A stretch of 64,000 nt of DNA, from assembly GCF_014652715.1 (NCBI RefSeq), contig NZ_BMZI01000002.1, forward strand, positions 73,250 to 137,249, read 5' to 3'. The notes under the pieces were generated by a model. The model ran no database searches. It saw nothing but the letters and a program-made list of their open reading frames with translations, and had not been told where the DNA came from. How positions within the stretch are numbered: position 1 is the stretch's first letter; each line of letters begins with the position of its first letter. The DNA is from Salinicola rhizosphaerae (GTDB lineage Bacteria > Pseudomonadota > Gammaproteobacteria > Pseudomonadales > Halomonadaceae). Both the position numbers and the translations under genes were made by a program. Below are positions 30,933-39,832 of the stretch, one piece after another.

Positions 30933-31673
30933 ATGCCTAGTGCCCGGGCTCCCGAGCCGCGCCAGACACTCGACCCCGATCGGGTTGCCGAGTGGCTGGC
31001 ACAGCACACCGATTTCTTCGTCGGGCGTGAGGGGCTGCTGCAGCAGCTGAAGGTGCCACATCCCCACATTCCTGGCGCCGTCTCGCTGCTCGAGCGGCTG
31101 GTGCTCGACCTGCGTCGACGCGCCGAAGATGCGGAATGGCGCCTCGAGAATCTGCTCGAGTCGGCGCGCTACAACGAAGCCCAGTACCGACGCACGCGGG
31201 AGCTGGTGCTCGGCCTGATCGAGGCCGAAGATGCCGACTCTCTCGCCCAGGCGCTGGCGACGCAGCTCTCGGAACGCTTCCGCACGCAGGCCATCGGCCT
31301 GTGGCTGGAGGCGGAACCCGAAAGCCACGCCGCACCGCGTCACCCGGCCGACTGGCAGCCGCCACGGTTCGTGCTCACCGACGACGCCCGCCAGCGCCTG
31401 GAACTGCTGCTCAACGAGCAGACCAGTCGCTGCACGACGCTCGATCGTGACGAGTGGCAGGCGCTGCTGCCCCAGTGCGAGGCACCGGCAGCCTCAGGCT
31501 CCTGTGCCATCACCCGGCTCACGCAGGGGGAGTCGCTGGGCTACCTGATTCTCGCCAGCCATGATGGCGAGCACTTCCGGGCCACGCTGGATACGCTGTT
31601 TACCGAGTATCTGGGCGAGGTGGTCAGCCGCCTGCTCAAGCGTGCCGAGGGCCCCCGTGCAGGCCGCGCTTGA
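30933..31673 (+). CDS. DUF484 family protein
   Basis: A 246-residue member of DUF484, a GAF-like family encoded between dapF and xerC in many gammaproteobacteria (yigA in E. coli). Recognisable parts are VAEWLAQHTDFFVGREGLLQQLKVPHP, GAVSLLERLVLDLRRR, the coiled stretch that follows and a C-terminal half typical of the family (LGYLILASHDGEHFRATLDTLFTEYLGEVVSRLL). The function is unknown; a GAF-type fold suggests ligand or partner binding. CCAGGAG precedes the ATG. Its last 17 bases overlap xerC. Confidence 0.9.
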   Translation: MPSARAPEPRQTLDPDRVAEWLAQHTDFFVGREGLLQQLKVPHPHIPGAVSLLERLVLDLRRRAEDAEWRLENLLESARYNEAQYRRTRELVLGLIEAEDADSLAQALATQLSERFRTQAIGLWLEAEPESHAAPRHPADWQPPRFVLTDDARQRLELLLNEQTSRCTTLDRDEWQALLPQCEAPAASGSCAITRLTQGESLGYLILASHDGEHFRATLDTLFTEYLGEVVSRLLKRAEGPRAGRA

Positions 31674-32559
31674 CGCCTTTCTTCGTCGACTGGCGCAGCG
31701 CGCCAGCCCGGCGACCGTGGACGCCTATCGGCGCGACATCCAGACGCTGATCGACTATCTGCAGACGCAGGAGGTCGTCGCCTGGCACGAACTCGATGTC
31801 ACCCTGCTCAGACGCTTCCTGGCCCATGAGCGTACGCGCGGACTGGCGCCGCGCACGCTCGCCCGGCGCCGGGCGGCGCTGTCGCGCTTCGCCGATTCAC
31901 TGGTCAATGTCGGCGAACTCGATCACAACCCCGTGCAGTTGACCCAGGCACCGCGTCAGCCACGCCACCTGCCGAGCCCCGTGGATGTCGACCAGCTCGG
32001 CCGTTTTCTCGACACGCCCCACGACGGCGAGCCGCTCGACCTGCGCGATCAGGCAATGCTGGAACTCTTCTACTCCTGCGGGCTGCGGCTGGCCGAACTC
32101 GCCGCCATGGATCTCGGAAACCTGGACGCCCATCACGTGCGCGTGCTCGGCAAGGGGGGCAAACCACGTCAGGTGCCGTTGGGGCGGCGCGCGGCGAGCG
32201 CGATTCACGACTGGCTCGGCGTTCGCAGCGCGCTGACAGGCGGCGACGAGAAGGCCCTGTTCGTCGGTCAACACGGACGCCGGCTCGGTCATCGGGCGAT
32301 CCAGCTGCGCCTGGCCGACACCGCCAGGCGGCGCGGGCTGCCGGAGCACCTGCACCCGCACCGGCTGCGCCACTCATTTGCCAGTCATCTGCTGGAATCC
32401 AGCCAGGATCTGCGCGCGGTCCAGGAGCTGCTCGGCCACGCCAACCTCGCCACGACGCAGGTCTACACCCGGCTCGACTGGCAGCAGCTCGCCGAGGTCT
32501 ACGACAAGGCCCACCCTCGCGCCCGGCGCAAGCCGGCATCCTCAACCGACGAGAGCTAG
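31657..32559 (+). CDS. xerC: Tyrosine recombinase XerC
   Basis: XerC acts with XerD at dif to resolve chromosome dimers. The 300-residue protein has the SAM-like N-terminal DNA-binding domain and a full catalytic set R144 (CGLRLAEL), K166, H235 and R238 (HPHRLRHSFA), H261 (LGHANL) and Y270 (TTQVYTRL). The start is taken as GTG at 31657 with GAGG seven bases before it, giving the normal length. It overlaps the DUF484 gene by 17 bases, which supports co-translation. Confidence 0.95.
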   Translation: MQAALDAFLRRLAQRASPATVDAYRRDIQTLIDYLQTQEVVAWHELDVTLLRRFLAHERTRGLAPRTLARRRAALSRFADSLVNVGELDHNPVQLTQAPRQPRHLPSPVDVDQLGRFLDTPHDGEPLDLRDQAMLELFYSCGLRLAELAAMDLGNLDAHHVRVLGKGGKPRQVPLGRRAASAIHDWLGVRSALTGGDEKALFVGQHGRRLGHRAIQLRLADTARRRGLPEHLHPHRLRHSFASHLLESSQDLRAVQELLGHANLATTQVYTRLDWQQLAEVYDKAHPRARRKPASSTDES

Positions 32560-32586
32560 GCTCTGCCCAGGAACGGAGAAAGTGAC

Positions 32587-33315
32587 ATGCCGCTCGATGC
32601 GATCACCTTCGACCTCGACGACACGCTGTGGCACAACGGCCCGGTGATGGCCGAAGCCGAGCCCGGTCACTATCGCTGGCTGGTGGAGCAGATCGACGCG
32701 CGCCCCGATGCCGACGGCCGCTCGCTGGCCCAGGCGTTTCCGCTGGAGGCCTATCAGCAGGTGCGGGCCTCGCTGATGCAGCGCTTCCCCTTAAGTCGCG
32801 GCGATCATAGCTGGATTCGCGAACGCGCGATGTTCGAGCTTTTGCGCGAGCATGGCCTGAGTGAGACCGAGGCGACGCGCTGGGCTACGCTCGGCTTCGA
32901 GCAGTTCATGAGCCTGCGCCACGCCATCGACGTCCACCCCGAAGTCGCCCCGATGTTCGATGCCTGGGCGCGGCGCTATCGACTCGGCGTGATTACGAAC
33001 GGCAACGTCGATGTCGGCCGGCTGGCGCTCGATCATCATTTCGACGCGATCATCCTCGCCGGCGAGATGCACGCGCCGAAGCCCGACACACGCCCCTTCC
33101 TCTCCGCCGTCTTTCAGCTCGGCACCGTACCTCATCGCGCCCTCCACGTTGGCGACAACTGGGAAGAGGACGTGCTCGGCGCCCATCGACTCGGGATGCA
33201 TGCCGTCTGGATCGACGCCAAGAACGAAGGCGAGCGCGAACTACCGCCGCGTGTACACCGCGTCACGCATGTGCGGGAGCTGCCGGAGATCGTGGCGTGG
33301 CTGGACGGTCGATAG
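32587..33315 (+). CDS. yigB: HAD-family phosphatase YigB
   Basis: The 242-residue HAD hydrolase starts MPLDAITFDLDDTLW with nucleophile D9 and acid/base D11. Motif II is in GVITNGN, motif III lysine in the KPDTRPF region and motif IV GDNWEEDVLGA. The dapF-DUF484-xerC-yigB order matches E. coli, where YigB is an FMN and 5-amino-6-(5-phosphoribitylamino)uracil phosphatase in riboflavin metabolism. The substrate here is inferred from context. It is the last gene of the run, 27 bases after xerC. Confidence 0.88.
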   Translation: MPLDAITFDLDDTLWHNGPVMAEAEPGHYRWLVEQIDARPDADGRSLAQAFPLEAYQQVRASLMQRFPLSRGDHSWIRERAMFELLREHGLSETEATRWATLGFEQFMSLRHAIDVHPEVAPMFDAWARRYRLGVITNGNVDVGRLALDHHFDAIILAGEMHAPKPDTRPFLSAVFQLGTVPHRALHVGDNWEEDVLGAHRLGMHAVWIDAKNEGERELPPRVHRVTHVRELPEIVAWLDGR

Positions 33316-33365
33316 CAGTTACCCTGTACAAGTTGTCGCCACCTGAATTAGCCGGCCCTTGCCTT

Positions 33366-33385
33366 AGTAATGCAATTGCATTACT
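33366..33385. promoter_or_regulatory. Perfect 20-bp palindrome, candidate operator of the prlF-yhaV operon
   Basis: AGTAATGCAATTGCATTACT is an exact palindrome 42 bases before the antitoxin ATG. It is AT-rich, unlike its surroundings. A weak -35 (TTGCCT at 33359) and -10 (TACTTT at 33382) would lie on either side of it. AbrB-type antitoxins repress their own operon by binding such sites. Confidence 0.65.
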
Positions 33386-33427
33386 TTGGAGTCCGCGCTA
33401 CGCATTGCTCGATAAGAGGGCGTCACC

Positions 33428-33772
33428 ATGACTATCGAATTCATGCCCAATGAAGCCGACTCCACGCTGACGGAACGATATCAGACGACAGTACCGGCTC
33501 CAGTGCGCAAGGCCCTGCAGCTCAAGCGTCGAGACCGCATCCATTATTCGATCCGTAGTAACGGTGAAGTGGTACTTACTCGCGCTGAGGAACCGCCGGC
33601 TGCCGATCCCGTCATCACCAGTTTTCTCCATTTTCTGCAAAGCGACATGCAAAAAAACCCGGAGAATCTGCGATTCTTGACGACCGCGACCCTGGCAGAA
33701 GCTCAGCGACTGACAGCGAATATCGAAGTCGACCTCGATGAGAAGCTGCCAGAGGACGACGATGACGTCTAA
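33428..33772 (+). CDS. prlF: PrlF-type (AbrB/SpoVT) antitoxin
   Basis: A 114-residue protein with an N-terminal swapped-hairpin AbrB-like DNA-binding domain (STLTERYQTTVPAPVRKALQLKRRDRIHYSIRSNGEVVLTRAEE). The C-terminal toxin-binding helix is typical of PrlF/SohA (SFLHFLQSDMQKNPENLRFL). It should neutralise YhaV and repress the operon. GAGGG precedes the ATG. The last 11 bases overlap yhaV, the classic toxin-antitoxin layout. The region is less GC-rich than its neighbours, suggesting recent acquisition. Confidence 0.9.
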   Translation: MTIEFMPNEADSTLTERYQTTVPAPVRKALQLKRRDRIHYSIRSNGEVVLTRAEEPPAADPVITSFLHFLQSDMQKNPENLRFLTTATLAEAQRLTANIEVDLDEKLPEDDDDV

Positions 33773-34241
33773 CCCGCTGGTCGTTAACGGTTGGACCCTT
33801 CTTGCCCACCCGCTATTTCTCGACCAAGTCGCAACGCTCACCGATCGCGTTGCGCGATTGGCGAATAAACATCCTGCCGAATACCACAGTCGGCCGGCAG
33901 CCAAACGCTTGGCAGCGATCATCAAATTGGCAACTCGAGATATTCCCCACGACCCGGCCAGTCCGGACTATCGGCAGGGAAAAACGTTGGGCTCAGATTA
34001 CACGCACTGGCGCAGAGCCAAGTTCTATCAGCAGTATCGGCTGTTTTTCCGCTACGATCTCAAAAGCAGGGTCATCATTTACGCTTGGGTCAATGATGAA
34101 AGCACGAAGCGCGCGTTCGAGAGTAAACACGATGCTTACGCGACTTTTGCCAAGATGCTGGCTAGTGGCAATCCTCCCGATAGCTGGCAAATGCTATATC
34201 GAATGGCCTCCGCCATGAGCGGCTCCGCATTCAGCGAGTAG
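33762..34241 (+). CDS. yhaV: YhaV-type ribonuclease toxin
   Basis: A 159-residue RelE-superfamily toxin of the YhaV family, an mRNA/rRNA endoribonuclease held in check by PrlF. Conserved parts are NPLVVNGWTLLAHPLFLDQV, LAAIIKLATRDIPHDPASPDYRQGKTLG and the catalytic region HWRRAKFYQQYRLFFRYD ... IIYAWVNDESTKRAFESKHDAY. The start ATG at 33762 follows AGAGGACGACG and lies inside the antitoxin gene. It is full length compared with E. coli YhaV, so it is probably active. Confidence 0.9.
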   Translation: MTSNPLVVNGWTLLAHPLFLDQVATLTDRVARLANKHPAEYHSRPAAKRLAAIIKLATRDIPHDPASPDYRQGKTLGSDYTHWRRAKFYQQYRLFFRYDLKSRVIIYAWVNDESTKRAFESKHDAYATFAKMLASGNPPDSWQMLYRMASAMSGSAFSE

Positions 34242-34282
34242 CACTGCAACAAGCGTTGCGTCACAAGTCCTGGCGTCGAGGC

Positions 34283-34903
34283 TCAACGCGAGGCCATCCA
34301 CCGATCCATCACCGCGTAGGCCTGATCCAGCCCCTGACGCTTGAGCGACGAGAAGAGCTGCACGCTGACGAGATCCTCCCACTCGGCCAGCTGACGCTTG
34401 ACCTGCTGCAGCGAGGCCTTGGCCGGTCCCTGTTTCAGCTTGTCTGCCTTGGTCAGCAGGATGTGGACCGGTAGCTGGCGATCATCGGCAAGCTCGAGCA
34501 GCTGCACGTCGAAGTCGCTCAGCGGATGACGCACATCCATCAGCAGAATCAGCCCGGCAAGGCTGTAACGGCGTCTCAGATAGTCGGCGAGGTGGCTCTG
34601 CCACTCCTTCTTCATCGCCTCCGGCACCTTGGCATAGCCGTAGCCCGGCAGGTCGACCAGGCGCCGGCGCTCGTCGTTCTCCAGCGCAAAGAAGTTGATC
34701 AGCTGGGTGCGCCCCGGCGTCTTCGAGGTTCGGGCTAACGCCTTCTGCTGTGTCAGCGCGTTGATCGCGCTGGATTTACCCGCATTGGAACGCCCGGCGA
34801 ACGCGATCTCGACACCGTCATCCGCGGGGCACTGAGCCAGTTTGGGTGCGCTGATCACGAAACGCGCCGTCTGATAGTTGAGGCGGGGAGATGTCGAGGT
34901 CAT
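34283..34903 (-). CDS. engB: Ribosome biogenesis GTPase EngB (YihA/YsxC)
   Basis: EngB is an essential GTPase for 50S subunit assembly and is also linked to cell division. The 206 residues have G1 GRSNAGKS (37-44), G2 ([12 protein letters not shown]), G3 [11 protein letters not shown] and G4 LTKADKLK. The ATG at 34903 ([15 protein letters not shown]) is the family start; an open extension of 34 codons upstream has no homology. It is convergent with the toxin-antitoxin pair and divergent from dsbA. No terminator was clear in the 41-base gap to yhaV. Confidence 0.95.
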   Translation of the reverse strand: MTSTSPRLNYQTARFVISAPKLAQCPADDGVEIAFAGRSNAGKSSAINALTQQKALARTSKTPGRTQLINFFALENDERRRLVDLPGYGYAKVPEAMKKEWQSHLADYLRRRYSLAGLILLMDVRHPLSDFDVQLLELADDRQLPVHILLTKADKLKQGPAKASLQQVKRQLAEWEDLVSVQLFSSLKRQGLDQAYAVMDRWMASR

Positions 34904-35195
34904 GGCAAACTCGATTGAGCGATGGGGAGCGGGACGGGCCGCAGTGTAGCACGCGCCATCCAATGACCGCGCCAGGCGGGATGACGAAGGCTGTGAGCAC
35001 TTCAACGCTTTTCAAGCGCGTGGCGGCACGCTAGCCTCGAAGGAGCCGATAGCAGGCTAGTCATTCCCGCGCGTCGTGGCGCTGCCTGTCAGGCGGGGAA
35101 CCGGAGTGCCCAATGACACTCCAAAGCGTGTAGTCTGTCATCAACACGCTTTGCACGCATCGCAAGCCTTCGAGAACCTTCAGGAGCAGTAACGC

Positions 35196-35834
35196 ATGAT
35201 CAAGTCGTTAGTGGCGCTATTGGCCGGCATCACCTTTTCCGGCGCCGTCATGGCCGCAGATATCGTCGAGGGGCAGGATTATCAGGTCATCGACAACCCG
35301 ATGAAATCCGAAGTTCCCGCCGACCAGATCGAGGTCACCGAAGTTTTCTGGTACGGCTGCCCGCACTGCTACGCACTGGAGAAACCGCTCAACGAATGGG
35401 TCGATCAGTTGCCGGACGACGTGACGTTCGACCGCATGGCGGCGCCGCTGGGCCAGGTCTGGGAACAGCACGCCAAGGCGTTTTACGCCGCGCGTGAGCT
35501 GGGCATCGAACACGACATGCGCCAGGACTTCATGGACGCCATCCACAAGCAAGGCAAACGTCTGACCGACGAGGACGAGATCGCCGAATTCTTCACCCAT
35601 TACGGTGTGAGCGAAGACGATGCCAAGAAGGCGCTCAACTCCTTCGGCGTCCAGAGCGAGCTGCAGCAGGCCAGCGCCAAGATGCGCGCCTACCAGCTGA
35701 TGGGTGTGCCGGATCTGATCGTCGATAACCACTACGTGGTGACGCCGAACACTGCCGGTTCGCTGGAGAACATGCCCAAGATCGCCAGTGCCCTGATCGA
35801 GAAGGTCCGTCAAGAGCGCGCCGACGCGGAGTAA
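35196..35834 (+). CDS. dsbA: Periplasmic thiol:disulfide oxidase DsbA
   Basis: DsbA introduces disulfides into exported proteins. The 212-residue precursor has a signal peptide (cleavage after VMA, about residue 20) and the thioredoxin fold with active-site CPHC at residues 55-58 in FWYGCPHCYALEK. The cis-Pro loop GVPDLIVDNHYVV follows. TCAGGAGCAGTAACGC precedes the ATG. A nuclease-fold gene starts five bases after the stop, so the two are probably one operon. Confidence 0.95.
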   Translation: MIKSLVALLAGITFSGAVMAADIVEGQDYQVIDNPMKSEVPADQIEVTEVFWYGCPHCYALEKPLNEWVDQLPDDVTFDRMAAPLGQVWEQHAKAFYAARELGIEHDMRQDFMDAIHKQGKRLTDEDEIAEFFTHYGVSEDDAKKALNSFGVQSELQQASAKMRAYQLMGVPDLIVDNHYVVTPNTAGSLENMPKIASALIEKVRQERADAE

Positions 35835-35839
35835 CCCCC

Positions 35840-36655
35840 ATGGCTCGCGCCGCCTCGACGCCCGCCAGCGAGATATCGCCGACGCTTCGTCTGCTGACCT
35901 GCAACCTGCAGGTCGGCATTCATACGTCGGCCTACCATCACTACGTGACGCGAAGCTGGCAGCACCTGCTGCCGCACCCCAAACGCAGCTCTCGTCTCGA
36001 TGCCGTCGCCAGCACGCTGGCGGGCTTCGACATCGTCGGCCTGCAGGAGGTGGACGGCGGCAGCTTTCGCTCCAACCACGTCAATCAGGTCGAATACCTG
36101 GCCAGGCGCTCCGCCTTCGGCTTCCACTTCCAGCAGCTCAACCGTGACATGGGCAAGATGGCGCAGCACAGCAACGGCCTGCTGTCGCGCCTGACGCCCA
36201 GCCAGATCGACGAGCATCGTCTGCCGGGCATGCGTGGGCGCGGTGCGATTCACGCACGCTATGGCGAGGGTCCGGATGCGCTGCACGTTTTTGTCGCGCA
36301 TCTGGCACTGAGTCAGCGCGGCCGCGCCCGCCAGCTCGACTACCTGAGCGAGATCATCGCACCGCTCAATCATGTGGTGGTCATGGGCGATCTCAACGCC
36401 ACGCCAGAACAGCTCCTGAGCCACCCGCACTTCTTCAAGGCGCTCGACTTCAATCCTCTCAAGCCGCTACTCAGCTACCCCGCCTGGCAGCCCCGACGCG
36501 CGCTGGATCACATTCTGCTCTCCTCCACGCTCGAGGCGGGCGAGCCGCGCGTGCTCGACGCGATGTTCTCCGATCATCTGCCGGTGGCGGTCAACATCCA
36601 CCTCCCCGCTGCCTGCCGTCTCAGCCTCGGCCTGACCGGCGCCCGCACTGACTAA
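35840..36655 (+). CDS. Endonuclease/exonuclease/phosphatase family protein
   Basis: A 271-residue EEP-superfamily protein with the metal-binding Glu in VGLQEVDGG, the catalytic region HVVVMGDLNATPEQLL and the C-terminal pair DHILLSS and SDHLPVAVNIHLP with the catalytic Asp-His. There is no signal peptide or membrane helix. It starts five bases after dsbA and is probably translated from the same mRNA. It could be a nuclease or a phosphodiesterase; the substrate is unknown. Confidence 0.85.
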   Translation: MARAASTPASEISPTLRLLTCNLQVGIHTSAYHHYVTRSWQHLLPHPKRSSRLDAVASTLAGFDIVGLQEVDGGSFRSNHVNQVEYLARRSAFGFHFQQLNRDMGKMAQHSNGLLSRLTPSQIDEHRLPGMRGRGAIHARYGEGPDALHVFVAHLALSQRGRARQLDYLSEIIAPLNHVVVMGDLNATPEQLLSHPHFFKALDFNPLKPLLSYPAWQPRRALDHILLSSTLEAGEPRVLDAMFSDHLPVAVNIHLPAACRLSLGLTGARTD

Positions 36656-36680
36656 ACACTGCCTGCTGACAGCCCCCGAC

Positions 36681-36698
36681 GCACGCTGGCCAGCGTGC
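36681..36698. repeat. Perfect 18-bp palindrome between convergent genes
   Basis: GCACGCTGGCCAGCGTGC lies 25 bases after the EEP gene stop and 54 bases past the nuoN stop. No T-run is present, so it may be a weak bidirectional terminator or an mRNA 3' hairpin. Confidence 0.5.
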
Positions 36699-36751
36699 CG
36701 TATGGCGTACCTGATTGCCGGCCAGCATGGGGGCCTCAGGCTCGTCGGCAC

Positions 36752-38197
36752 TCAAGACGCCACCCAGTGCATCCAGTTGATCATCGGCGTCGGATAAAGC
36801 CCCAGCACGATGATCAGCGTCGCCACGCCTAGTACGACCATGCCCCCGGCGCGCTCCGCCCAGTCGTGGGTGGCATCACGGCGCTGCATGCCGGGCTCGT
36901 GGAGAAACAGCGTGACCATCACGCGCAGGTAGTAGTAGAGGCCGATGGCGCTGCCGAGAACGACGCTGCCGACCAGCCACCAGCGGTGTGCCTCGACGCC
37001 CACGGCAATGATGTAGAACTTGCCGATGAAGCCCGCAGTGAAAGGAATTCCCGCCAATGACAGCATCGAGACCGTCATCACTGCGGTCAGATAGGGCCGG
37101 CGCCAGAACAGGCCACGATAGTGGTGCAAGGGGCTCGCGTCCGCGGTGCCGCCGGTGGCGACGTAAGGACTCGAGACCAGCGTGACCACGCCGAAGGCGC
37201 CGAGTGTCGTCAGCACGTAGGTGATCAGGTAGATACCCACCGTCTCGACCGCCAGCCCCTGGTTGACCACGAGCGCCACCAGCAGATAGCCAAAATGGGC
37301 GATCGATGAGTACCCGAGCAGCCGCTTGAGATCGTTCTGCGTCAGCGCCAGGAGATTCCCCACGAGCATCGTGATGACGGCGATGAATCCGAGCAGGTCG
37401 TGCCACCAGTTCTGGTGCAGCGCCAGGGTCGACTGAAAGAGACGTAGCAGCACGATGAACACGGCGACCTTGCTGGCCGTGGCGAGAAAGGTCGTCGCCG
37501 GCCCGGGCCCGCCCTGGTAGACGTCCGGCGTCCACAGATGGAACGGCACGATGGAGAGCTTGAACGCGAGCCCGACCAATAGCAGGCCCGCGCCGGCGAG
37601 CAGCCAGGGGTCGCTGCCGTAGTCCGCCAGCTTGGAGCCCAGCTCGGCGAAATCCAGCGTGCCGGTCACCGCATAGAGCAACGCCATGCCGAACAGCAGA
37701 AACGCGGTCGCGGCCGCCGACAGCACCATGTACTTGATGCCGCTCTCCAGCGCCCCACGGTCACGGAAGGTATAGGCCAACATTCCGAACAGCGGCATCG
37801 ACAGCAGCTCGATGCCAAAGAACAGCGTTGCCATGTTGCGCGCCGAGACCAGCACCAGCCCACCGGCGCAGGCGCTCAACAGCAGCAGATAGAACTCGTC
37901 CCGCGGCCCGTCGTAACCTTCGAGATAGTGATGGGCAAGCGTCACGCAGGCGAGAGTCGATATCAGCACCAGCACAGCGCCGAAGCGCGACAGATCGTCG
38001 ACGACCAGCAGCGAAGTGACGCCGACGTCACCATCGATCCAGCCAAAGAGCAGCGCCAGTAGCGCAAGATTGAGCCCGATCGCGGAGAGAATGGCGCTCA
38101 TGGCATGATCGCGCTGCCACGCGACCGCCAGCATCACCACGATGACGGTGAGACAGACAATGATCAGCGGGCCGATGGCCACGAATGCCGGCATCAT
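36752..38197 (-). CDS. nuoN: NADH-quinone oxidoreductase subunit N
   Basis: NuoN is one of three antiporter-like proton-pumping subunits of complex I. The 481 residues contain about 14 membrane helices and the proton-transfer motifs LGIEL(L)S-type Glu in FFGIELLSMPLFGM and the Lys-containing FKLSIVPFHLWTPDVYQGGP. It is the last gene of the nuo operon and its ATG overlaps the nuoM stop by four bases. No strong terminator with a T-run follows. Confidence 0.97.
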   Translation of the reverse strand: MMPAFVAIGPLIIVCLTVIVVMLAVAWQRDHAMSAILSAIGLNLALLALLFGWIDGDVGVTSLLVVDDLSRFGAVLVLISTLACVTLAHHYLEGYDGPRDEFYLLLLSACAGGLVLVSARNMATLFFGIELLSMPLFGMLAYTFRDRGALESGIKYMVLSAAATAFLLFGMALLYAVTGTLDFAELGSKLADYGSDPWLLAGAGLLLVGLAFKLSIVPFHLWTPDVYQGGPGPATTFLATASKVAVFIVLLRLFQSTLALHQNWWHDLLGFIAVITMLVGNLLALTQNDLKRLLGYSSIAHFGYLLVALVVNQGLAVETVGIYLITYVLTTLGAFGVVTLVSSPYVATGGTADASPLHHYRGLFWRRPYLTAVMTVSMLSLAGIPFTAGFIGKFYIIAVGVEAHRWWLVGSVVLGSAIGLYYYLRVMVTLFLHEPGMQRRDATHDWAERAGGMVVLGVATLIIVLGLYPTPMINWMHWVAS

Positions 38198-39717
38198 TGT
38201 GCACCTCCCGCGGTCGCACCAGCTGCGAAGGCATGCTGCACCACCTGCATGGCGCCGGCAGAAGTCTCCAGCAGCGGCTGGGGATAGACGCCGAAGAAGA
38301 TCACCAGCGCCACGATACCGAACAGCAGCAGCGTTTCACGTCGATCCAATCCCCCCAACGAACTCTCCTCCTTCGGCGGGCCGTAATAGACCCGCTGCAT
38401 GATGAACAGCGAATAGATCGCGGCCAGAATCAGGCCGATACTGGCGATGGATACCGTCCATGGCGCGACGCCGAAACTACCGAACATCACCATGAATTCG
38501 CCGACGAAGTTCGCGGTACCGGGCAAGCCCAGCGAGGCGGCAACGAAGACCAGCGCGAAGCCTGGCAACCCGCGAATCCGCCCCCAGAGACCGCCCATCT
38601 CGCGCATGTCGCGCGTCTTCAGACGCTCATAGAGCTGACCGGAGAGAATGAACAGACCCGCGGCGGAGAAAGCGTGGGCCACCATCAGCGCCACCACGCC
38701 CTGCAGCGCCAGCTCCGTGCCGGCGTAGATGCCGATCAACACGAAGCCCATGTGCGAGATACTGGTGTAGGCGATCAGTCGTTTCAGATCCTGCTGGCCG
38801 CAGGCGAGGATCGCCCCATAGAAGATGCCGATCAGACCGAGGATCATCGCGACCGGCGCGAAGGCATGAGAGGCCTCCGGAAACAGCGGCAGGGCAAAGC
38901 GCAGCATACCGTAGGCCGCCGTCTTGAGCAGGATACCGGCGAGGTCGACGCTGCCCGCTGTGGGCGCCTGAGCGTGGGCATCCGGCAGCCACCCGTGCAG
39001 CGGCACGACCGGTAGCTTGACCGCGAAGGCCACGAAGAAGCCGAGCATCAGCCACCAGGCGACGTTTTCCGGCAGCGGCGTATCGAGCAGGTCGGCGTAG
39101 GCGAAGGTGTAGGTGCCGGTCGCCGCGTGGTGGGCGAAGACCAGTCCCAGAATCGCGATCAGCATCAGCAGCCCGCTGGCCTGGGTATAGATGAAGAACT
39201 TGGTCGCCGCGCCGATCCGGGAACTGCCCTTGGAGCCGCTGTGACCCCAGAGCGCGATGAGAAAATACATCGGCACCAGCATCATTTCCCAGAACAGGAA
39301 GAACAGGAACAGATCGATGGCGAGGAAGACGCCGACCACGCCGCCCAGAATCCACAGCAGGTTGAGATGGAAGAAACCGACCCGACGCACGATCTCGTGC
39401 CAGGAGCAGACCACGGCCATCGCGCCGAGCAGACCGGTCAGCGCGATCATCAGCAGCGACAGACCGTCGAGCGCGAGATGCAGCTGAATGCCAAAGCGCG
39501 GAATCCAGCTCATCTGCCATTCGAGCGTCCAGGCCTCGCGGGCGCCTTCTGCCGGCAGCGAGAAGTCACTGCCCGCCCACACGCCGAGCACCATGACCAG
39601 CTCCAGCAGCATCGTGCCCAGTGCGATCCAGCGCGGCGCCTGATCATTGAAGCGTTCGGCCTGCCAGCACAGCAATCCGCCGATGAAAGGAATCAGAATC
39701 AGCCAGACCAGAATCAT
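38194..39717 (-). CDS. nuoM: NADH-quinone oxidoreductase subunit M
   Basis: This is an antiporter-like membrane subunit of complex I. The 507-residue polytopic protein has the conserved Glu in LFLFFLFWEMMLVPMYFLIALWG. The Lys motif is FAVKLPVVPLHGWLPDAHAQAPTAGSVDLAGILLK, and a second lysine region (LKRLIAYTSISHMGFVLIG) follows. The start ATG at 39717 leaves a 115-base gap after nuoL, longer than most in this operon and with no recognisable feature. Its stop overlaps nuoN. Confidence 0.97.
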   Translation of the reverse strand: MILVWLILIPFIGGLLCWQAERFNDQAPRWIALGTMLLELVMVLGVWAGSDFSLPAEGAREAWTLEWQMSWIPRFGIQLHLALDGLSLLMIALTGLLGAMAVVCSWHEIVRRVGFFHLNLLWILGGVVGVFLAIDLFLFFLFWEMMLVPMYFLIALWGHSGSKGSSRIGAATKFFIYTQASGLLMLIAILGLVFAHHAATGTYTFAYADLLDTPLPENVAWWLMLGFFVAFAVKLPVVPLHGWLPDAHAQAPTAGSVDLAGILLKTAAYGMLRFALPLFPEASHAFAPVAMILGLIGIFYGAILACGQQDLKRLIAYTSISHMGFVLIGIYAGTELALQGVVALMVAHAFSAAGLFILSGQLYERLKTRDMREMGGLWGRIRGLPGFALVFVAASLGLPGTANFVGEFMVMFGSFGVAPWTVSIASIGLILAAIYSLFIMQRVYYGPPKEESSLGGLDRRETLLLFGIVALVIFFGVYPQPLLETSAGAMQVVQHAFAAGATAGGAQ

Positions 39718-39832
39718 GAATCAGCCATCCGCGGTTGTGTGAAATCCGAGAGCGTGCGACCTGCCCTCCACGGCCGAAGCCCGACGGGAGATCTCGCTGA
39801 ATGTATCGCGCGTCGTATCATCCCTGTCCGCC

